This document shows, in pieces, positions 59,591-64,000 of a DNA stretch of 64,000 bases. Below the pieces are notes generated by a model. That model was not told the DNA's origin. It ran no database searches and saw only the letters and a list, made by a program, of their open reading frames with translations. Numbering within the stretch: position 1 is the first letter of the stretch; each line of letters opens with the position of its first letter. Origin of the DNA: Amyloporia xantha. Taxonomy: Eukaryota; Basidiomycota; Agaricomycetes; Polyporales; Adustoporiaceae. The stretch spans positions 2,418,001-2,482,000 of the forward strand of contig JAYKKR010000002.1 in assembly GCA_036971615.1 (NCBI GenBank), given 5' to 3'. The position numbers were made by a program, and so were the translations under genes.

Positions 59591-59689
59591 CAGCGGGGGC
59601 GTCGGCCGGCGTCCGGCGCCACTAGGGTCAGGCTACATTGTCAGGCATATATGTCCTAGGAGTCAGGGGTACAGTGACTGAAAGGTGTG
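59591..59689 (-). repeat. Terminal repeat, family 2 right end
   Basis: Read inward on the minus strand: CACACCTTTCAGTCACTGTA, later GGACGCCGGCCGACGCC, parallel to GGACGTCGGCCGACGCC in family 1. The flank is AGAGACA. No second copy of this 7-mer next to another terminus is in the window, so the partner end is missing here. Confidence 0.75.
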
Positions 59690-60324
59690 AGAGACATTAG
59701 CATTTTAGAGGCCTGACGTCTAGCTTCTTCCTCAATTATTTTGGGGATGACATCGGCTGGTTTAAGTGTAGAAAGGTCTGTAACTGTAGCCAGCAGAGTC
59801 GAAGCAATGGTCTGATAAGAATTGGGCAAGGCGTTGACAATAATGAGGGCAGCAAATTGATCTGAGATGGCAATCCCAGCATCAACGGTACGACTACGAA
59901 TTTCCTCAAGTGCTGTTATCTGAGGGCGAAGAGGTTGTGCATCGTCAAAGCGAGTATTGAATAATTGTTGAAAGTAGACGAATGCACCAACAGCACCAGG
60001 TTTGGCATACTGATCTTTAATTGCTTTCCATGCTGCAGCAGCAGTGGTAGTATTGCCAATGAGGAATTGTAGCGAGGAGGAAATATAGATGGTCATCAAA
60101 CCAAGTGCCTTGTCATTTTTCTCATCCCAAGCAGCCTGGATTGTAGCGAGGTCTTCTCCAGCAGCTGCAGCAGTAGGACGAGGAAGAGGTGTGCCTGAAT
60201 TCCCTTCAACAATGTTCCAGGAACCAGACCATCTAAATACACCTCGCATGGCGTTAGACCAGGCAATATAGTTTGTGCCATCAAAAATGGGAATGGTGGA
60301 GGTAGGAATCTTGGAGGGATCCAT
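59690..60324 (-). pseudogene. Copia-type retrotransposon Gag, cut by family 2 insertion
   Basis: Starts MDPSKIPTSTIPIFDGTNY, with the typical Copia gag opening (L/F-x-G-x-N-Y-x-x-W) and segments AWDEKNDKALGLMTIYIS and AWKAIKDQYAKPG. The frame is intact to KMLMSL and is then replaced by the family 2 terminus at 59689. The zinc knuckle, protease, integrase and reverse transcriptase are absent from the window. Confidence 0.85.
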
Positions 60325-60329
60325 GGCGA

Positions 60330-60770
60330 TCAGAATAAAATGTCAGGGCGAGTGTCAGACTGAAGGAGATAGGCGATGGAAGGTGATCGAGGAATTGATG
60401 GAATTGATTGAGGAATTGATGGAGGCGATCGATCTGGTTTAACCTCTTTAACTTCTTGATCAAAAGGATCAGATCGAAGAAGTGTAGCCCAAAATGTAAT
60501 GGAGAGGTTTGGAAAGTACTCTTCACTGTCAGTGTGACTAAGAGAGTTACTTTCAATATTGTATGGAAAATAACCAAGATCATCGTTTGTAAGACCACCA
60601 ATATAATTGCCTGCGTAAGGGAATTTCCAGCTATAATCTGTTGGGTAGACAGATATAAGCTGTACTGGCGCTGGTGAAGATCCCTCTGAGTCGCCTGACT
60701 GAGATTGATCTGCCACTGGATCAGCTGCTTCTGATGAAGAAGTCAACGTCTCTAGCTCAAAGATGGACAC
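60330..60770 (-). CDS. Unrecognised ORF just upstream of Copia gag
   Basis: A 146-codon frame starting MSIFELETLTSSSEAAD and ending RPDILF, five bases before the gag ATG. Composition is Ser/Pro/Asp-rich with IPQSIPSIPRSPS. It may be a chance frame in the retrotransposon leader; no family is recognised. Confidence 0.25.
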   Translation of the reverse strand: MSIFELETLTSSSEAADPVADQSQSGDSEGSSPAPVQLISVYPTDYSWKFPYAGNYIGGLTNDDLGYFPYNIESNSLSHTDSEEYFPNLSITFWATLLRSDPFDQEVKEVKPDRSPPSIPQSIPSIPRSPSIAYLLQSDTRPDILF

Positions 60771-61533
60771 TTATTGAAGTGAACCTTTGTCCCAGCTAGC
60801 CGAAATAGCCAAGACGCAGGGTAGAGTCGAGGGAAGTGAGCGATCGAGACGAGACTATGCCGCAGAGGGTATTGCCCAAGGCCTAGCTAGCTACTGTATA
60901 GTACTTCTATCTACAGCTACCTATGGAGCCGCAGAGTTTTGCTTCGCAGTTGCCTGAGGGCCCTGTTACGCCTTTGACTATTTCGCGTAAGGTGCCTTAT
61001 TCCCAGGAGAGGATTTGGACCTCTAAGAGCCGCCCACTGAAGTGCAGACTCCCAAGAGTTTGTCACAAAACTGAGGACTGTGTACTTACGTAGTCTACTA
61101 AGGGGCCTTATAAGAAGAAGGCAATAGAAGGGGTAAATGCGCAAAAGAGAAAGTGAAAGCGCAAATAGAAGAGTGAAGACAGATGACTGCACAGTAGTCA
61201 GACAGATTAGAGCGCGGGGCTCATAACCTGTTGAGCGCAGACTATAGAGGAGAGGAGGCTAATCCGTCTTGTATTCTAGTGGGCTGTAAGGCCCTGCTTA
61301 TATACATGCATGAAAGGCTCCTTAGTAATCGTATCTAGAAACCTATAGAATATCTGAGTAAGATATGAAGTCATAATGAAATCATAGTGGAGATTTCTTA
61401 GTAAGAAAGTGGAGCCTATGAAGTAAGACAAGAGCATACCATGGAACATCATAGAACATCATAGAAATGAGTAAGTACTGACTACCAAGTATGGAAGTGC
61501 GACTACTATAGTTGGAAACTGATCGTTCAACAC
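60771..61533 (-). repeat. Putative Copia LTR and leader
   Basis: On the minus strand TGTTGAACGATCAG begins at 61533, a typical LTR start, and the gag lies downstream. The 3' LTR border and primer site could not be fixed, and the second LTR is outside the window, so the limits are tentative. Confidence 0.35.
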
Positions 61534-61543
61534 GTCTCTCAAG

Positions 61544-64000
61544 CTAGCACCAATAGGTAAGTGCTCCTGATGATACAACAGTGAAAGAAACACGTACCTT
61601 CACTCTTATCCAATCAAAGAATTCTTGAAACGAGTTGCAAAGATTGTCGTACTCAACCTGATGTTGCAGCAGCTCTTTGGAAATGTAAGCACTGAATTGT
61701 TGATGATTGGTGTGAGAGGCATTGGCGCGACGTAGATACAAGGGATGTATATCTTTTGGAGCGTCATCTCCCTGTGAATGCAGCAACAATAATTAATTAA
61801 GCAATATGAAGTATATGATATGCTATCTTACCCTTGTAACATTGCGCGCATACCAGGAGAAATGGATGCAAGGGAAGCGTCTCTCTGCACCTCCATCTTG
61901 CACCGAGCTGTCCATGTCATGAAGAGAATAACCCTCAGGCGTACCAACCGCGAGGGCTGTCTGAATATTTGACACCAAACTTTCACGCATGTCTTTGGGC
62001 ATGTTGCAAGCTATGAAAGCCAAAAGTTTGTCATTTGTGTCACGAATGTCAATCTCTTGCCTAACCAAACAGTAAGATAAGCAATGAGAAAGCTCAAACC
62101 ACTTACCCATCCAACAAGTCATGGTCTAGACGCACATAGTCTCCAGCATACACCTTGACACCATCTAAGGTATAAAGCTCATTCACCTAGGAAGTGTACT
62201 ATCCTAAGCAAGATGCAAAGAGAACAAGAATGAATGAATACTCACAGATTGTGCCGCGTCTTCAAGAGTATGTGCAATATACGCTTGGCTGGCTTGAAGA
62301 TGCTCATTGCTAGTCCATTGACGGTGCGCATCCACATCACCAGTCAGATAAGGAATGTGTCGATTAGCAGGAGCGTCAAAGTTGAAAGGAGTACGTAGAA
62401 CATGGTAATTCTGAGAACTTGGATCGGGCGATACAAACTGATTAGCAACAAAGGGAGTCGACGCAAATAGATCATCGTTGTTGTCCGACACTGGATGCTC
62501 ACTAGCCTTTTCATCGTCAGAGTCACTCAGAGGAGTAGGCGGACGTGAGATGGAGGAGCCCCCAGTCGCATGGAGCAGATTGCGTCCCATGACATGAAGG
62601 GACATCACCTCTGCGGTGTCGTCAACAGGAGAAAGACATGATGCCCATGCAGTGTGATTACGTGTGAGCGACGCAAAGGTTCTTGAAATTGAATTAGATG
62701 CAAACATTGAGCAGATTAAGGTGCACGTACCTTTCTTTAATCTGATCAAAGAAAGCGTCAGAGTGGTCAAGATCTCTACAATCTATTTCAGTCGGTAGGC
62801 CACACTCCTGCAGTATCGCACTGGAGAATAGAACCGAGACACGAATGGGGATATAACCTCTCAGAAAAGAAACCAGGGGGATTATACGCCTGATGATAAA
62901 CTTGCCGATGTTGGTATCTGATTTCAATACTGAGCGAAAAATAATACAGAAGAAAAAATACAAGTTGCTTACCTTTCTGAGGAAATCTGAGTGCAGCGCA
63001 AATGGCTTGGATGACATCATTGTGTTTTCGCCCCATGTCACGTTGCAGACCTCTAGCAGCCATGATCATGAGGAAATAAATTGATCCTGGAAAAGAGCTT
63101 CAATCATTGCCACTAATACATAGGAGATTGCAAACATACCTGCGCTGGCCAAAGCGGCATACTTGTAGCCCAAGGATATCCATGCAGTAAATGTCCCCAG
63201 TGTCGGCACACCTGGATTGCCTTTAATCTTGGAATTGAACAAACACCTGGTCTTCATCTTAGGATCATGGGCCCCAATGCTGGGAGAATATAAGAGGTCA
63301 TGCGATAAATGCCTGATAGATAGAAATTAGAAACTCACCTGTGCACCTTTGCTGCAAGCTCTATCTTGGAAACAGTTGCCAAGAATGAGAGCCCAGTATT
63401 CATGCCCTCAAAGTAATTGACGTGTTTGACCAAGGAGAACAGGTCGTTGGTCACATAGGCACAGCTGCCCTCGTCCAGTCCATGACGACCCTCCACCATG
63501 TTCTTCAGGCTCGACATCCACTGAAGACAATCTGCACTCTCCAGATTGCTCATGGAGCCCAGAGCGAGGCGCGACATGAGCCTCGCAGCCTCCCGACCCA
63601 CCTCCCCTCCTGGAACAGCAGGCTCTGTGTCTGCACGCCAAAGTCGGTGGCCGTCCCATGCCACAGCGTCCTCGTTGTTGTTTTCTGGGACATCTAAGGG
63701 GTCCACTGGGTTCACTGGAGGCAGTGGTGTCCCCCCTCGTGTCGCACAATTGGACTTACGAGGTTTGTGCCTCTTCGGAGGAGGCTCGTCTGGATTGCCT
63801 GCCTCACGAGTGCGCGTGCGGCGAGTATGCATGCCAGCATGCACTTCATCCGGGGCTTCTACTAGGAGTGGAGGCCCCGGAGCCTAGTAGCATAAAGTAG
63901 GAATGTAGTCAGTTGATTTGAGGTGTAATTGGCTGTACGACTTACGACAGTCAGAGTCCCCCTATTCTCCTCTATCTGATTCGCACCATTCTTCTCTAAC
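61544..64000 (-). CDS. Multi-exon gene of unknown function, 5' end outside window
   Basis: About eight exons are visible, joined by good GT..AG introns. The first visible exon ends GTLTV at 63946. The next (from about 63886) includes APGPPLLVEAPDEVHAGM, PPPKRHKPRKSN (possible nuclear signal) and SKIELAAKVHR. Later exons hold KTRCLFNSKIKGNPGVPTLG, AARGLQRDMGRKHNDVIQAI, LPTEIDCRDLDHSDAFFDQI, an acidic DSDDEKASEH segment, DIRDTNDKLLAFIACNMP and a last exon with HPLYLRRANASHTNHQQF. No frame break was seen. No domain is recognised; it may be a lineage-specific or transposon-borne gene. It lacks the ATGGCG and CGCGAC words of the KDZ elements. Confidence 0.6.

Larger units (their letters stand above)
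40028..59689. mobile_element. Family 2 KDZ-TET element or mosaic of two copies
   Basis: It carries homologues of all six family 1 genes. Left to right: truncated orf-G (+), orf-E (-), TET (+), KDZ (-), orf-A (+), a second orf-A (+), a second orf-G (-), orf-H (+), a 165-bp array and a terminus. The first five run in reverse of the family 1 order; orf-G and orf-H at the right end are in forward order. This points to a mosaic of two copies joined near 53.7-54.4 kb. The right terminus, read inward, is CACACCTTTCAGTCACTGTA, close to the family 1 H-side end. It sits in a Copia gag gene. Confidence 0.8.

Overview
The window looks like transposon-packed DNA from a basidiomycete fungus, probably an Agaricomycete. 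Introns are about 45-65 bases with GT..AG ends. The dominant content is KDZ (Kyakuja-Dileera-Zisupton) DNA transposons carrying a CxC2-type cysteine cluster and a TET/JBP dioxygenase gene, an association known from basidiomycetes. The flanks hold fungal LTR-retrotransposon Gag genes. No tRNA, rRNA or recognisable housekeeping gene was seen.

Layout. (1) 2-512: a Ty3/gypsy-type Gag fragment cut off by a transposon end. (2) 513-2980: one end of a 'family 1' KDZ element. (3) 2981-16432 and 35002-40027: the two halves of a family 1 element in reverse orientation. (4) 16433-35001: a complete 18.6-kb family 1 element inserted in opposite orientation into an intron of the KDZ gene of element (3), with a 7-bp target duplication CTAGCCC. 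This makes inverted arms of about 13.4 kb and about 5 kb. (5) 40028-59689: a diverged 'family 2' KDZ element or mosaic whose right end sits in a Copia-type gag gene. (6) 59690-61533: the broken Copia element. (7) 61544-64000: a multi-exon gene of unknown function that leaves the window.

Both families carry the same six genes in the same order. They are orf-A (about 213 aa, unknown), KDZ transposase, TET/JBP dioxygenase, orf-E (HMG-box-like plus proline-rich, acidic and basic tail), orf-G (Zn2Cys6 cluster plus coiled coil) and orf-H (repeated short SP/LDL motifs). The genes form three head-to-head pairs (A/KDZ, TET/E, G/H) with promoter gaps of nearly equal length in the two families. The element ends carry subterminal tandem arrays rich in CGGCCG, plus a zone of long hairpins near the orf-A end.

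Working model (inference). KDZ mobilises the element. TET oxidises 5-methylcytosine. One or more of the encoded DNA-binding proteins (Zn2Cys6, HMG-like) could direct this to the element through short words scattered over it. Those words are ATGGCG/CGCCAT in family 1 and CGCGAC/GTCGCG in family 2, each roughly an order of magnitude above chance in the stretches counted by hand. This resembles the sequence-specific anti-silencing of plant VANDAL elements. Many genes show single-base frame breaks in homopolymer runs, which could be real decay or assembly error. Exon limits were set by eye from splice signals and from comparing copies.
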